Source: UBA9620 sp965220695 (lineage in GTDB: Bacteria > Acidobacteriota > Vicinamibacteria > Vicinamibacterales > UBA8438). Taken from it: a stretch of 64,000 bases of DNA. Under the pieces are notes generated by a model. That model saw only the letters and a program-made list of their open reading frames with translations. It was not told where the DNA came from and ran no database searches. The stretch spans positions 4,030,001 through 4,094,000 of the forward strand of contig OZ244838.1 in NCBI GenBank assembly GCA_965220695.1, read 5' to 3'. Position 1 is the stretch's first letter. The number at the start of each line of letters is the position of its first letter. This document shows positions 24,498 through 33,603 of this stretch, in pieces. A program made the translations under genes and the position numbers.

Positions 24498-25898
24498 CTA
24501 CGCCGAAGCCTCCATTCCGGCCGCCTGCCCGTCGACCCAGCGGCGTGTCTCGTCCAGCGCCGCGGCCACCGCATCGGGCGCCGTCGACTGCGGCGTCCGG
24601 CGCGCCAGCACCGACCCGCGCGCCGTGATCCGGGTCGCGGCGTCCACATCCAACTGGTCGTGATACCGCCCCCACTCGTCAGCCGTGAGCGACCCGAAGT
24701 CGCGGCCCGACGCCAGCAGATCCCTGACCATGCGGCCCACCACCTCGTGCGCCGCGCGGAACGGTACGCCCCTCGCGACCAGCAGATCGGCCACGTCGGT
24801 TGCCAGCGCGAGACCCGACGCCGCCGCCTCGCCGCGCGCCGCGTCTATCGACAGCGACGCCACCACCGACGCCACCGCCCGCACCGACCGCCGCAGCGTG
24901 TCGTCGGCATCGAAGACGGCCTCCTTGTCTTCCTGCAGATCCTTGTTGTATCCGCTCGGGAGCCCCTTCATGGTCGTCAGCCAGGCCGTCACATGCCCGA
25001 TCGCCCGCCCGGTCTTGCCGCGCACGAGCTCGAGGGGATCGGGGTTCTTCTTCTGCGGCATCAGGCTGCTGCCGGTCGTGACCGCGTCCGAGAGCTGGAA
25101 GAACCCGAACTCCTCGCTGGTGAAGATCACGAGATCTTCCGCGAGCCGGCTGAGATGCACCATGCCCAACGCGCAGGCGTGCAGAAAGGACGACACGAAA
25201 TCGCGATCGGCGGTGGCATCGAGACTGTTGGACGCCACCGTCGCGAATCCGAGCCGGTCGGCCAGCGCCGCGGTGTCGATGGGATAGCTGGCGCCCGCCA
25301 CCGCACCGGATCCGAGCGGCAGCACGTCCGCTTCCGTGCGGGCCGCTGACAACCGGACGTGGTCGCGTCGCATCGCCGCCGCATGCGACAGCAGGAAGTG
25401 CGCCACGAGAATCGGTTGCGCGCGGCGCAGATGAGTGTACGACGGCATCAGCGCCTGACCCGCTGTCGCGGCCTGCCCGGCGAGCGCGTCGACGAGCGCC
25501 ACCAGTTCCCGCTGCAGCACCGCAATGCGTCTCTTGAGATACATCCGCAGATCGAGCGACACCTGCTCGTTGCGTGATCGGCCGGTATGCAGCCGCTTGC
25601 CGGCGTCGCCGACCCGCGCCACCAACTGGCGCTCGACGAACGCATGCACGTCCTCGTCGGCCCCGTCGACAAAGCCGGCGTCCGCCCGGCCCCGGCGCCC
25701 AATCTCGTCCAGCGCGGTGCTGATGGCGACCACCTCGCCGGCCGACAACACCCCGGCGGCGCCCAACGCCTCCGCCCACGCGAGACTGCCGGTCACGTCG
25801 TCGTCGAACAGGCGGCGGTCGAACCGCAACGACGACTGGAACGCGAACACCTCTTCATCCGGAGCCGAATCGAAGCGGCCGGACCACAAGTGCGTCAT
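24498..25898 (-). CDS. argH: Argininosuccinate lyase
   Basis: 466 residues from ATG 25898, 8 bp after the argG stop. Signature GSSLMPQKKNPDP carries the mobile catalytic Ser loop; LHTGRSRNEQVSLDLRMYLK and YTHLRRAQPI (with the active-site His neighbourhood) are intact. It splits argininosuccinate to arginine and fumarate, the last step of arginine synthesis, as a cytoplasmic tetramer. It is the distal gene of argR-argG-argH on the minus strand. Confidence 0.95.
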   Translation of the reverse strand: MTHLWSGRFDSAPDEEVFAFQSSLRFDRRLFDDDVTGSLAWAEALGAAGVLSAGEVVAISTALDEIGRRGRADAGFVDGADEDVHAFVERQLVARVGDAGKRLHTGRSRNEQVSLDLRMYLKRRIAVLQRELVALVDALAGQAATAGQALMPSYTHLRRAQPILVAHFLLSHAAAMRRDHVRLSAARTEADVLPLGSGAVAGASYPIDTAALADRLGFATVASNSLDATADRDFVSSFLHACALGMVHLSRLAEDLVIFTSEEFGFFQLSDAVTTGSSLMPQKKNPDPLELVRGKTGRAIGHVTAWLTTMKGLPSGYNKDLQEDKEAVFDADDTLRRSVRAVASVVASLSIDAARGEAAASGLALATDVADLLVARGVPFRAAHEVVGRMVRDLLASGRDFGSLTADEWGRYHDQLDVDAATRITARGSVLARRTPQSTAPDAVAAALDETRRWVDGQAAGMEASA

Positions 25899-25906
25899 GG
25901 ATATGC

Positions 25907-27127
25907 TCACGCCGGCGGCTCGGCGCTGGCCGCCACCGGCACCGCCGGCCGCGCGTTGGCGATCTCGACCGGCAGTCCCCAGATCTTGATGAAGCCCTCG
26001 GCGGCGCCGTGATCGAACCGATCGCCCTCGTCGTAGGTCGCCAGGCTCTCGTCGTAAAGCGCGTGCGGCGACTTGCGCCCGACAACGTGGCAGTTCCCCT
26101 TGAAAAGCTTCAGCCGGACCCGCCCGGTCACGCGCTGCTGCACCTCGGCCACCAGGGCGTCGAGCGCCGTGCGGGTCGGCGTGAACCACAGCCCGTTGTA
26201 GACCAGGTCGGCGTACACCGGCGACAGGCCTCCCTTGATCCGTTCGAGATCCCGCGGGATCACCAGCGACTCGAGCTCACGATGCGCCGCGTGCAGAGCG
26301 ACCGCCGCCGGCGCCTCGTAGATCTCGCGAGACTTGATGCCGACGAGGCGGTTCTCTACCAGGTCGATGCGTCCCACGCCATGCCCGCCGGCAATGGTCT
26401 CGAGGCTCCCGATCAGCTCGACGAGCGGCATCTCGACGCCGTTGACCGCGGTCGGCACACCGCATTCGAAATCCAGCTCGACGTAGGCGGGCGTGTCGGG
26501 CGCCGCGGCGGCCGATCGGGTCAGGGTGTAGATCTCCTCGGGCGGCTCCGTCCAGGGATCTTCGAGGACGCCGCACTCGATCGACCGGCCCCAGAGATTC
26601 GAGTCGGTGCTGTAGGGACTGGCCACGGTCGCGGGCACCGGGATGCCGCGCGCCTTGGCATAGGCGATCTCGGCCGGACGGGACATGCCCCAGTCGCGGG
26701 CCGGTCCGATGACCCTGATGCCGCGGTTCAGCGCCCGCGCCGACACGTCGATCCGCACCTGGTCGTTGCCCTTGCCGGTACACCCGTGCGCAATGGCGCC
26801 GGCCCCCTCCATCTCGGCGATTTCCACGAGCCGCTTGGCGATCAACGGCCGGCCGAGTGCGGTCGCCAGCGGGTACTGGCGCTCGTAGAGGGCGCCGGCC
26901 TGAAGCGCCGGAAGAATGTAGTGCTGGGCGAACTCGGCCCGCACGTCGAGCACGTGACAGCGGATGGCGCCGACCGCCATCGCACGTTCGCGCACGTCGT
27001 CGAGTTCCTTGCCCTGGCCCAGATCCAGGGTGACCGCCACGATATCGGCGTCGTATTTCTCGGCCAGCCAGGGAATCGCCACCGAGGTGTCCAGACCGCC
27101 CGAGTACGCCAGCACGATACGTTCCAT
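25907..27127 (-). CDS. argG: Argininosuccinate synthase
   Basis: 406 residues. The ATP PP-loop is at the N-terminus (VLAYSGGLDTSVAIPWLAEK, residues 5-24); YATDSNLWGRS-like YSTDSNLWGRSIECG and KFKGNC-like KLFKGNCHVVGRKS mark the citrulline/aspartate sites. It condenses citrulline and aspartate with ATP. It follows argR by 24 bp and precedes argH by 8 bp, so the three form one operon under the ArgR-controlled promoter at 27624-27652. The C-terminal Ala/Pro-rich tail is short. Confidence 0.95.
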   Translation of the reverse strand: MERIVLAYSGGLDTSVAIPWLAEKYDADIVAVTLDLGQGKELDDVRERAMAVGAIRCHVLDVRAEFAQHYILPALQAGALYERQYPLATALGRPLIAKRLVEIAEMEGAGAIAHGCTGKGNDQVRIDVSARALNRGIRVIGPARDWGMSRPAEIAYAKARGIPVPATVASPYSTDSNLWGRSIECGVLEDPWTEPPEEIYTLTRSAAAAPDTPAYVELDFECGVPTAVNGVEMPLVELIGSLETIAGGHGVGRIDLVENRLVGIKSREIYEAPAAVALHAAHRELESLVIPRDLERIKGGLSPVYADLVYNGLWFTPTRTALDALVAEVQQRVTGRVRLKLFKGNCHVVGRKSPHALYDESLATYDEGDRFDHGAAEGFIKIWGLPVEIANARPAVPVAASAEPPA

Positions 27128-27151
27128 GATCGCTGTTCCTCCACGACTGCG

Positions 27152-27604
27152 TTACTGCTTCGCCCATGCCTCGACGCGGCGCTCGAACGCTCTCGCGGTG
27201 CGTTCGGTGCGGCAGACGACCAGGATGGTGTCATCGCCGGCCACGGTGCCGACCACTTCCGACCAGGCCGCCTGATCGAGCGCGAATGCGAGCGGCTGCG
27301 CCTGACCGGGGTCCGTCTTCAGGACCAGCAACTGCTGGACCCGGTCGGCGCGCCGCAGATACTCCGCCACCGCGCGGCGCACCCGCTCGCCCGAGACGGC
27401 CGGCGCGCGCCGCTCGCCCTGTCCAACCCGGTACGCGCCGTCGGCGGCGCGCTTGACCAGTCCGAGCTCCTTGATGTCGCGCGAGATGGTCGCCTGCGTC
27501 GCCGTAATCCCCAGGGCCGCGAGCTGCCGCCTGAGATGATCCTGACTGTGGACGTCCTGCTGCGACACGATGTCAAGAATGGCGCTTTGGCGGTAACTCT
27601 TCAT
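27152..27604 (-). CDS. argR: Arginine repressor ArgR
   Basis: 150 residues: winged helix with SQDHLRRQLAALGITATQAT and ISRDIKELGLVK (SRDIKEL is the family hallmark), then the hexamerisation domain where GTVAGDDTILVVCRTE supplies the arginine-binding Asp pair. It represses arg genes when loaded with arginine. It is the first gene of argR-argG-argH, and its own promoter overlaps an ARG box, so autorepression is expected. Confidence 0.93.
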   Translation of the reverse strand: MKSYRQSAILDIVSQQDVHSQDHLRRQLAALGITATQATISRDIKELGLVKRAADGAYRVGQGERRAPAVSGERVRRAVAEYLRRADRVQQLLVLKTDPGQAQPLAFALDQAAWSEVVGTVAGDDTILVVCRTERTARAFERRVEAWAKQ

Positions 27605-27617
27605 GCTTATGCAAGCC

Positions 27618-27635
27618 TATGAATTAATATACATA
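27618..27635. promoter_or_regulatory. ARG box at the argRGH promoter
   Basis: TATGAATTAATATACATA matches the 18-bp ArgR operator (WNTGAATWWWWATTCANW) at most positions and covers the -10 element of the minus-strand promoter, the classic position for repression. Confidence 0.75.
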
Positions 27636-27652
27636 AACGAAGTGCAAGTCAA
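27624..27652 (-). promoter_or_regulatory. argRGH promoter
   Basis: On the minus strand TTGACT (27647-27652) and TATTAA (27624-27629) are separated by 17 bp, a good sigma70 match. The start would fall about 15 bp before the argR ATG, so the leader is very short. Confidence 0.7.
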
Positions 27653-27679
27653 CCCTTCGTGTTTACAGTCTGTTTCCCA

Positions 27680-27708
27680 TTGACTGGTGTTCGCGTCCAG
27701 CGTATAAA
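27680..27708 (+). promoter_or_regulatory. argCBDAJF promoter
   Basis: TTGACT (27680-27685), 17-bp spacer, TATAAA (27703-27708). Predicted start near 27715, about 19 bp before the argC ATG. Confidence 0.72.
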
Positions 27709-27718
27709 TACAGTGAGG

Positions 27719-27736
27719 TTGGAATAAATATACATG
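27719..27736. promoter_or_regulatory. ARG box overlapping the argC start codon
   Basis: TTGGAATAAATATACATG is an imperfect ArgR-operator match lying just downstream of the predicted transcription start and including the ATG of argC (27734-27736). Bound ArgR could block promoter clearance. Confidence 0.6.
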
Positions 27737-28726
27737 CCCTCCCGAGTCCGCGTCGGCATCGCCGGCGCCACCGGATACGCCGGTCAGGAGTTGCTCAGAT
27801 TGGCCGCCAGACACCCGTCGATCGAGGTCACCACCGCGATGGCGTCGGGAGCGGGCGACCGTGCGCGGACGCTGCCCGCGCTGGCGCGTCTCTGGGACGG
27901 CGAGGTGGCCCCCCTCTCCGTCGACCGGCTGGCCGCCGAGACCGAGACGGTGTTCATGACGTTGCCCGACCCGGTGGCGGCGGAAGTGGGTCCGGCCCTG
28001 GTGGACCGCGGCGTGCGGGTGTTCGACCTGTCGGGCACGTTCCGGTTGCGGGACCCGGCGCTGCGCCGGCGGTGGTACCCGGCCACCCCCGACCTTGCCG
28101 ATCCCGCCGTGTACGGATTGACCGAGCACTACCGATCGGCGCTGCCGGACGCGCGGCTGGTGGCCTGTCCCGGCTGCTATCCGACGGCCGCGCTGCTGGC
28201 GCTGCGCCCACTGACGGACGGCGACCTGATCGAGGGCGACGTGATCATCGACGCGAAGTCCGGCGTGTCGGGCGCCGGCAAGAAGCCGTCGGAACGCACG
28301 CACTTCTCCGAGTGCCACGGCAGCGTCGCCGCCTACGGCGTGCTGGCGCATCGACACGGGGCCGAGATCGAGCAGGACCTGGATCGCATGGTCACGTTCA
28401 CCCCGCATCTCGTGCCGCTGGACCGCGGCATTCTCGAAACCATCTATGTGCGCACCCGCCCCGGCGTCGGCGAAGACCGGGTGGCCGATGCGCTGGCGCA
28501 GGCCTACGCGGACGCGCCGTTCGTGCGGTTGACCGGGCCGGCGCTGCCCGAGATCAAGCATGTGGCGTACACCAACTTCTGCGACATCGGCTGGAGGTTC
28601 GACGCGCCGTCCCGGCGGCTGGTGCTGGTCGCCTGCCTGGACAACCTCCTCAAGGGCGCGGCGGGCCAGGCGCTGCAGAATCTGAACGTCGCATGCGGAT
28701 GGGACGAGACCACGGGGCTGCCATGA
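27734..28726 (+). CDS. argC: N-acetyl-gamma-glutamyl-phosphate reductase
   Basis: 330 residues. NAD(P)-binding start RVGIAGATGYAGQELLRL; catalytic Cys in VACPGCYPTAALLAL (about 144); SGVSGAGKKPSERTHFSE and the His-bearing PHLVPLDRGILETIYV are the substrate motifs. It reduces N-acetylglutamyl phosphate to the semialdehyde. It is the first gene of the plus-strand arg operon; its TGA overlaps the argB start as ATGA. Confidence 0.95.
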   Translation: MPSRVRVGIAGATGYAGQELLRLAARHPSIEVTTAMASGAGDRARTLPALARLWDGEVAPLSVDRLAAETETVFMTLPDPVAAEVGPALVDRGVRVFDLSGTFRLRDPALRRRWYPATPDLADPAVYGLTEHYRSALPDARLVACPGCYPTAALLALRPLTDGDLIEGDVIIDAKSGVSGAGKKPSERTHFSECHGSVAAYGVLAHRHGAEIEQDLDRMVTFTPHLVPLDRGILETIYVRTRPGVGEDRVADALAQAYADAPFVRLTGPALPEIKHVAYTNFCDIGWRFDAPSRRLVLVACLDNLLKGAAGQALQNLNVACGWDETTGLP

Positions 28727-29550
28727 GTGCGGCGCCGGGAGGACCCCCGCGCCCGGGCCTCGTCGTCCTCAAGCTCGGCGGCGAGCTGCTCGAGCATGCG
28801 GACGCCCGGCGCGGCATCGCCCTGGCGATTCAGCGGCTGGCGGCCGGCGGTCCGCTGGTCGTCATTCATGGCGGGGGCCGCGACGTCGACGCCGAGATGG
28901 CGGTCAAGCAGATCCCGAAGCGGGCGGTCGACGGTCTGCGAATCACCGATGCGGCCACCCTCGACGTGGTCGTGGGGGTCTTGGCCGGACAGGTCAACAC
29001 CCGGTTGGTGGCGGCGGCACGGGCGGCCGGGGTCGCCGCCGTCGGTCTGACAGCGGCCGACGCCGGGGTCGCGCGGGTACGACGCGCGGCGCCCTATCAG
29101 GCCGCGGACGGTACGGTCGTCGATCTCGGCTACGTCGGCCAGCCGGCCAGTGACGGCCGCGCCGATCTGGTCGAACGTCTCTGCGCCGGCGGGTTCGTCC
29201 CGATGATCGCCAGCATCGGGACCGACGACGGGCAGTTGCTGAACGTGAACGCCGACACGCTCGCGGGCCATCTGGCCGCACGGCTGTCGGCGGCCCGCCT
29301 GCTGATCGCCGGCGGCACGGCGGGTGTCCTGGACGGGCACGGGCGTACGATCGCCACGTTGGACGACACGCTGCTGGGCACGATGATCGCGGACGGGCGC
29401 GCCAGCGCCGGCATGGTCGCCAAGCTGATCGCCTGCCGGGACGCGCGCCAGGGCGGCGTTGCCCGGGTCGAGATCGTCGACGGCACCCGGACGTCCAATC
29501 TCGACGAGCGACCCGGGACAACGGTCGGCGGGCTCGCGACCACGGAGTAA
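28723..29550 (+). CDS. argB: Acetylglutamate kinase
   Basis: 275 residues from ATG 28723 (overlapping the argC stop). Amino-acid-kinase fold: LKLGGELLE, VVIHGGGRDVDAEM (GGG loop), LNVNADTLAGHLAARL and a Lys in GMVAKLIACRDA for ATP. An Arg/Pro-rich N-terminal extension of about 10 residues precedes the first strand. Phosphorylates N-acetylglutamate, usually the arginine-feedback step; an N-terminal inhibition helix is not obvious. Confidence 0.93.
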   Translation: MSAAPGGPPRPGLVVLKLGGELLEHADARRGIALAIQRLAAGGPLVVIHGGGRDVDAEMAVKQIPKRAVDGLRITDAATLDVVVGVLAGQVNTRLVAAARAAGVAAVGLTAADAGVARVRRAAPYQAADGTVVDLGYVGQPASDGRADLVERLCAGGFVPMIASIGTDDGQLLNVNADTLAGHLAARLSAARLLIAGGTAGVLDGHGRTIATLDDTLLGTMIADGRASAGMVAKLIACRDARQGGVARVEIVDGTRTSNLDERPGTTVGGLATTE

Positions 29551-29556
29551 CCACCG

Positions 29557-30771
29557 ATGGCGACGTTGGATCAGACGATACAGGCGGTCGAGGCCGAGCA
29601 CCTCTTGCAGGTGTACCGCCGCATTCCGATCGTGCTGGCGCGCGGCGACGGCAGCTACGTCTTCGACACGGAGAATCGCCGGTATCTCGACTTCCTGTCC
29701 GGTCTCGGGGTGGCGTCGCTGGGGCACGCGCACGCGGGGCTCGCGGCGGCCCTGGCCGACCAGGCCCGCACGCTCGTGCACACGTCGAACCTCTACTTCC
29801 ATCCCCTGCAGGGACAGGCGGGGCAGCGGCTGACGGCGCTGTGCGGTTTGCCCCGGGCCTTCTTCTGCAACAGCGGCACCGAGGCGGTCGAAGGGTGCCT
29901 GAAATTCGCCCGGCGGTACTGGTACACGCAGGGCGCCCCGCGCGGCCGGGTCATCGCGCTCGAGCGGGCCTTTCACGGCCGCACCCTCGGGTCGCTGTCG
30001 GCCACCTGGGAACCGGGGTACCGTGCGCCGTTCGAGCCGCTGCTCCCCAGCGTCACGTTCGTGTCGCCGGACGACCCGGCGGCGATCGAGGCGGCGACCG
30101 GCCCCGACGTGGCCGCGATCATCCTCGAGCCGATCCAGGGCGAAGGCGGCGTCTGGCCGCTGTCCGCCGAGTTCGCGGCGGCGGTCACGAGTGCCTGCCG
30201 GCGTTCGGGCGCGCTGTTGATCGCCGACGAAGTCCAGTGCGGGCTGGGCCGAACCGGAGCGCCGTGTCACTCGACCACGCTCGGACTGCAACCCGACCTG
30301 CTGGCGCTCGGCAAGGCGCTCGGCGCCGGGGTGCCGGTCGGGGCGATCCTGATGGGTCAGCGTGTCGCCGATGCGGTCTCGCCCGGCGACCACGGCACCA
30401 CCTACGGCGGCAATCTCCTGTCCTGCCGCGCGGCGCTGGTGTTTCTCGACGCCATGGAGCAGGGCGGGTTCGAGCGGGTGCGCGTGGCCGGGGCGCGGCT
30501 GGAGGCCGGACTGCGTTCCCTGGCCGACCGCTCGGCCGTGATCACCGCAATCCGCGGCGCCGGCCTGATGTGGGGCCTCGAGATGACCGGCACGGCGGCG
30601 GCCGACGTCGTCGAGCAGGCGCTCGCCGCCGGGCTGCTGCTCAACCGCACGGCCGGATGCGTCGTCCGCATGCTCCCGCCGTTGAACGTCTCGGACGGCG
30701 ACATCGATGACGCCCTGCGCATTCTCGACCGGATCATTGCCGGACTGCGACCCGACGCGACACCATCATGA
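29557..30771 (+). CDS. argD: Acetylornithine aminotransferase
   Basis: 404 residues, class III PLP aminotransferase. FCNSGTEAVEGCLKFARRY (PLP phosphate loop), ERAFHGRTLGSLSATW, LIADEVQCGLGRTG and PLP Lys in LALGKALGAGVPVGAIL. Forms N2-acetylornithine from the semialdehyde using glutamate. 6 bp after argB; its TGA overlaps the next ATG. ArgD-type enzymes may also serve lysine synthesis. Confidence 0.93.
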   Translation: MATLDQTIQAVEAEHLLQVYRRIPIVLARGDGSYVFDTENRRYLDFLSGLGVASLGHAHAGLAAALADQARTLVHTSNLYFHPLQGQAGQRLTALCGLPRAFFCNSGTEAVEGCLKFARRYWYTQGAPRGRVIALERAFHGRTLGSLSATWEPGYRAPFEPLLPSVTFVSPDDPAAIEAATGPDVAAIILEPIQGEGGVWPLSAEFAAAVTSACRRSGALLIADEVQCGLGRTGAPCHSTTLGLQPDLLALGKALGAGVPVGAILMGQRVADAVSPGDHGTTYGGNLLSCRAALVFLDAMEQGGFERVRVAGARLEAGLRSLADRSAVITAIRGAGLMWGLEMTGTAAADVVEQALAAGLLLNRTAGCVVRMLPPLNVSDGDIDDALRILDRIIAGLRPDATPS

Positions 30772-31325
30772 TCACCACGGACCCGGTCCACACCTCCACC
30801 GCCGCCGCCGGCCACGACACGTCTTCGACGGTCTCGATTCGCGCCGCCCGCGGGCCCGATGCCGTCGCAATCAGCGATCTGGTCAGCGCCAACGTCGGGC
30901 TGTGGCACCTGTTGCCGCGCACGCCGGAGGAAATCACCCGGCACGTGGCGCGTTTTCTGGTCGCAGCCCGCGGCGAACAGGTGCTTGGCTGCGGCGAGCT
31001 GGCGCCGCTCAGCGGCACGCTCTCCGAGGTGCGTTCGCTGGTGGTGGCGGCCGGGGCGCGCGGCGCGGGCATCGGCACCGCCGTCCTGACCGCGCTCGTG
31101 GCCGACGCGAGACGCCAGGGTGTCCCGCGTCTGTGCGCCTTCACCCATGTGCCGCACCGCTTCGTCGCGCTCGGGTTCTCCATCGTGCCGCACACCTGGC
31201 TGCCCGAGAAGATCATGACCGACTGCCAGGCCTGCCAGTGGTTCCGGCGCTGTGAGCAATACGCCATGGTCTATGAACTCGACTGGGGACAGAGCGGACC
31301 ACGGGGCACGGCAAGGACGATCTGA
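30768..31325 (+). CDS. GNAT-type N-acetylglutamate synthase-like acetyltransferase
   Basis: 185 residues. After a Ser/Thr-rich 25-residue leader, a single GNAT domain: SIRAARGPDAVAISDLVSAN, acetyl-CoA loop VAAGARGAGIGTAVL (about 100-114), and C-terminal LPEKIMTDCQACQWFRRCEQ, then YAMVYEL. The TDCxxCxxxxxC tail is typical of short N-acetylglutamate synthases (ArgA-like, without a kinase domain). Its place between argD and argJ, overlapping both by 4 and 1 bp, supports acetylation of glutamate for the same pathway. Confidence 0.82.
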   Translation: MITTDPVHTSTAAAGHDTSSTVSIRAARGPDAVAISDLVSANVGLWHLLPRTPEEITRHVARFLVAARGEQVLGCGELAPLSGTLSEVRSLVVAAGARGAGIGTAVLTALVADARRQGVPRLCAFTHVPHRFVALGFSIVPHTWLPEKIMTDCQACQWFRRCEQYAMVYELDWGQSGPRGTARTI

Positions 31326-32527
31326 TGGTGGAACCAATGGAGGGCGGCATCACGGCGCCGGACGGGTTCGACGCGGCGGGCGTCGCCTGCGGCATCAAGG
31401 CGGCCGGCCTGGATCTGGCGCTGGTGCGGGCGACCCCCGCGGCGCGATCCGCCGGCATCTTCACGACGAATCTGGCGGTGGCGGCGCCGCTCGTCGTGAC
31501 GAAGGAACACCTGCACCGCTCGGACGCGACCACGAGAGCCATCGTGGTGAACAGCGGCTGCGCCAACGCCTGCACCGGCCCGGCCGGACTCGCCGCCGCG
31601 CAGACCATGGCGGCCGACGCCGCCCGCGCACTCGACTGCTCCGTGGAACAGATCCTGATCGCATCGACCGGCGTGATCGGCGAACCGCTGGATGGCGCCA
31701 AGGTGCGGGCGGGCATCTCGGCCGCGCGCGCCGCGCTGGGTCGGGACGGACACGGCGCCGCGGCCGAGGCGATCATGACGACCGACCCCTGGCCGAAGGA
31801 AGCGGCGGTCAGGGTAACGACCCCGGACGGACGGTGGCACATCGGCGGCATGGCCAAGGGCGCCGGCATGATCGAGCCCAACATGGCGACGATGCTGGCG
31901 TTTCTCACCACGGATGCGGCGATCGAGCCCGTGCTGCTGCAACGTGCGCTGGCGGACGCCGCCGCCGATACGTTCAACGCCATCACCGTCGACGGAGAAA
32001 CCTCGACGAACGACATGGTCCTGCTGCTGGCGGGCGGACGGTCAGGCGTCCAGATCGGCGAGCACGCGCTCGGCACGTTTGTCGATGCGCTGCAAACCGT
32101 CTGCCGCACCCTGGCGCGAGCCATCGTCACCGGCGGAGAGGGCGCGACGAAACTGATCGAAATCACCGTGACCGGGGCGCGGTCGCTGGCGGACGCGAGA
32201 CGGGCGGCGCGGGCGATCGGGAACTCGCCGCTCGTCAAGACGGCGGTCCACGGGGGCGACCCGAACTGGGGCCGCCTCGTGGCGGTCGCCGGCCGCGCCG
32301 GCGTCGCGTTCGACCCGGCCCGCACGCGGGTCAGCATCGGCGACGTCGAGTTGTTCGCGGACGAGACCATCTTCGCCGACCGGGAACCTGCGGCGGCGAC
32401 GCACCTGCACGGCTCCGAGGTGACGATCACCGTCGATCTGGGTGTCGGCGGCGACCAGCAGGCCACCGTCTGGACCTGTGACTTCAGTGCGGAGTACGTG
32501 CGAATCAACGCAGACTACCGGACGTAA
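31325..32527 (+). CDS. argJ: Glutamate N-acetyltransferase / ornithine acetyltransferase
   Basis: 400 residues of the self-cleaving OAT fold. The autoproteolysis site is in GAGMIEPNMATMLAFLTTDA, where the Thr after NMA becomes the nucleophile (about residue 189); VNSGCANACTGPAG forms the oxyanion hole. It recycles the acetyl group from acetylornithine to glutamate, avoiding an ArgE deacetylase. Whether it also uses acetyl-CoA cannot be told from sequence. Starts 1 bp inside the previous stop (TGATG). Confidence 0.94.
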   Translation: MVEPMEGGITAPDGFDAAGVACGIKAAGLDLALVRATPAARSAGIFTTNLAVAAPLVVTKEHLHRSDATTRAIVVNSGCANACTGPAGLAAAQTMAADAARALDCSVEQILIASTGVIGEPLDGAKVRAGISAARAALGRDGHGAAAEAIMTTDPWPKEAAVRVTTPDGRWHIGGMAKGAGMIEPNMATMLAFLTTDAAIEPVLLQRALADAAADTFNAITVDGETSTNDMVLLLAGGRSGVQIGEHALGTFVDALQTVCRTLARAIVTGGEGATKLIEITVTGARSLADARRAARAIGNSPLVKTAVHGGDPNWGRLVAVAGRAGVAFDPARTRVSIGDVELFADETIFADREPAAATHLHGSEVTITVDLGVGGDQQATVWTCDFSAEYVRINADYRT

Positions 32528-32580
32528 CGCCGGTCGTTGCCCCACGAGTCTGCGCCGCAGGCTCCTGGCATGAAGACGCC

Positions 32581-33588
32581 ATGAACATCACCCGTGTCGC
32601 CCCATCGCCCGGTCCGGACGCGCGCGCTGCGCAGGGCGCCGCCGGTCGAACCTATCTCTCCGTCCTGGACCTGACCCCGGACGCCCTGGAGACGTGCCTG
32701 TCGCTGGCGGCGCGGCTGAAGCAGGAGCGCCGTCGCGGGGCCGGGGCGCCGACCGCCCAGGCGCTGGCCGGGCATTCCCTCGCGCTGCTGTTCGACAAAC
32801 CGTCGCTGCGGACCAGAACGGGGTTCGAGATCGCGATGCGGGAACTGGGCGGGCACGTCACCTGTCCACCCTCGGCCAGCGCCCTGGGCACGCGCGAGGC
32901 GCTGGAGGATGTCGCCCGGACGCTCGAACGCTGGGTGTCGGTGGCGGCGATCCGCACATTCGAGCAGGCCCGCCTGAACGAGTTCGTCCACGCCACGACC
33001 CGGCTGCGCGTCATCAACGCCCTGACCAACGAAGAGCACCCCTGCCAGGCGCTGGCCGACTGTCTGACCTTGCAGGAGCGGTACGGATCGCTGGCGGGCC
33101 GCACCATCGCCTATGTCGGCGACGGCAACAATGTCGCCACCTCGTTGACCCACGCCGCGATGATGCTCGGACTCAACGTGCGGGTGGCGGCACCCGAACG
33201 GTACGCGCTGCCGGAGGACACCCTGGCTGCCGCCCGCCGAATGGCCCGGCATGGCGCGCGGGTGGAGCAGCTACACGACCCGCTGGAGGCGGTCCGCGGG
33301 GTGGACGCGGTCTACACCGACTCCTGGACGTCGATGGGACAGGAAGCCGAAGCGGATGCGCGACGCGACGCGTTCGCGGGCTTCCGGGTCACCGAGGCGC
33401 TGCTGGCCGAGGCGGGCGCCGAGGCGGTGTTCATGCATTGCCTGCCGGCGCACCGGGGTCAGGAAGTGGACGACGCCGTGCTCAACGGGCCGCGATCCGT
33501 CGTCTTCGACCAGGCCGAGAACCGGCTCCACACGCAGAAGGCGCTGCTGCTGACGCTGCTCGGCGACAGCGACGGACCCGGCACATAG
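32581..33588 (+). CDS. argF: Ornithine carbamoyltransferase
   Basis: 335 residues. Carbamoyl-phosphate loop FDKPSLRTRTGFEIAMRELG, HPCQ in TNEEHPCQALADCLTLQE, the SMG ornithine loop in DSWTSMGQE, and catalytic FMHCLPAHRGQEV. The SMG loop and HCLP motif argue for ornithine rather than N-acetylornithine as substrate, in spite of the SLRTRT variant that resembles AOTCases. Last gene of the plus-strand operon; the 53-bp gap after argJ shows no terminator. Confidence 0.92.
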   Translation: MNITRVAPSPGPDARAAQGAAGRTYLSVLDLTPDALETCLSLAARLKQERRRGAGAPTAQALAGHSLALLFDKPSLRTRTGFEIAMRELGGHVTCPPSASALGTREALEDVARTLERWVSVAAIRTFEQARLNEFVHATTRLRVINALTNEEHPCQALADCLTLQERYGSLAGRTIAYVGDGNNVATSLTHAAMMLGLNVRVAAPERYALPEDTLAAARRMARHGARVEQLHDPLEAVRGVDAVYTDSWTSMGQEAEADARRDAFAGFRVTEALLAEAGAEAVFMHCLPAHRGQEVDDAVLNGPRSVVFDQAENRLHTQKALLLTLLGDSDGPGT

Positions 33589-33603
33589 CGACAGCGGCCG
33601 CGG

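Noticed and set aside
32581..33588. N-acetylornithine carbamoyltransferase
   Set aside because: SLRTRT resembles AOTCases, but the SMG loop and HCLPAHRG motif fit ornithine carbamoyltransferase.
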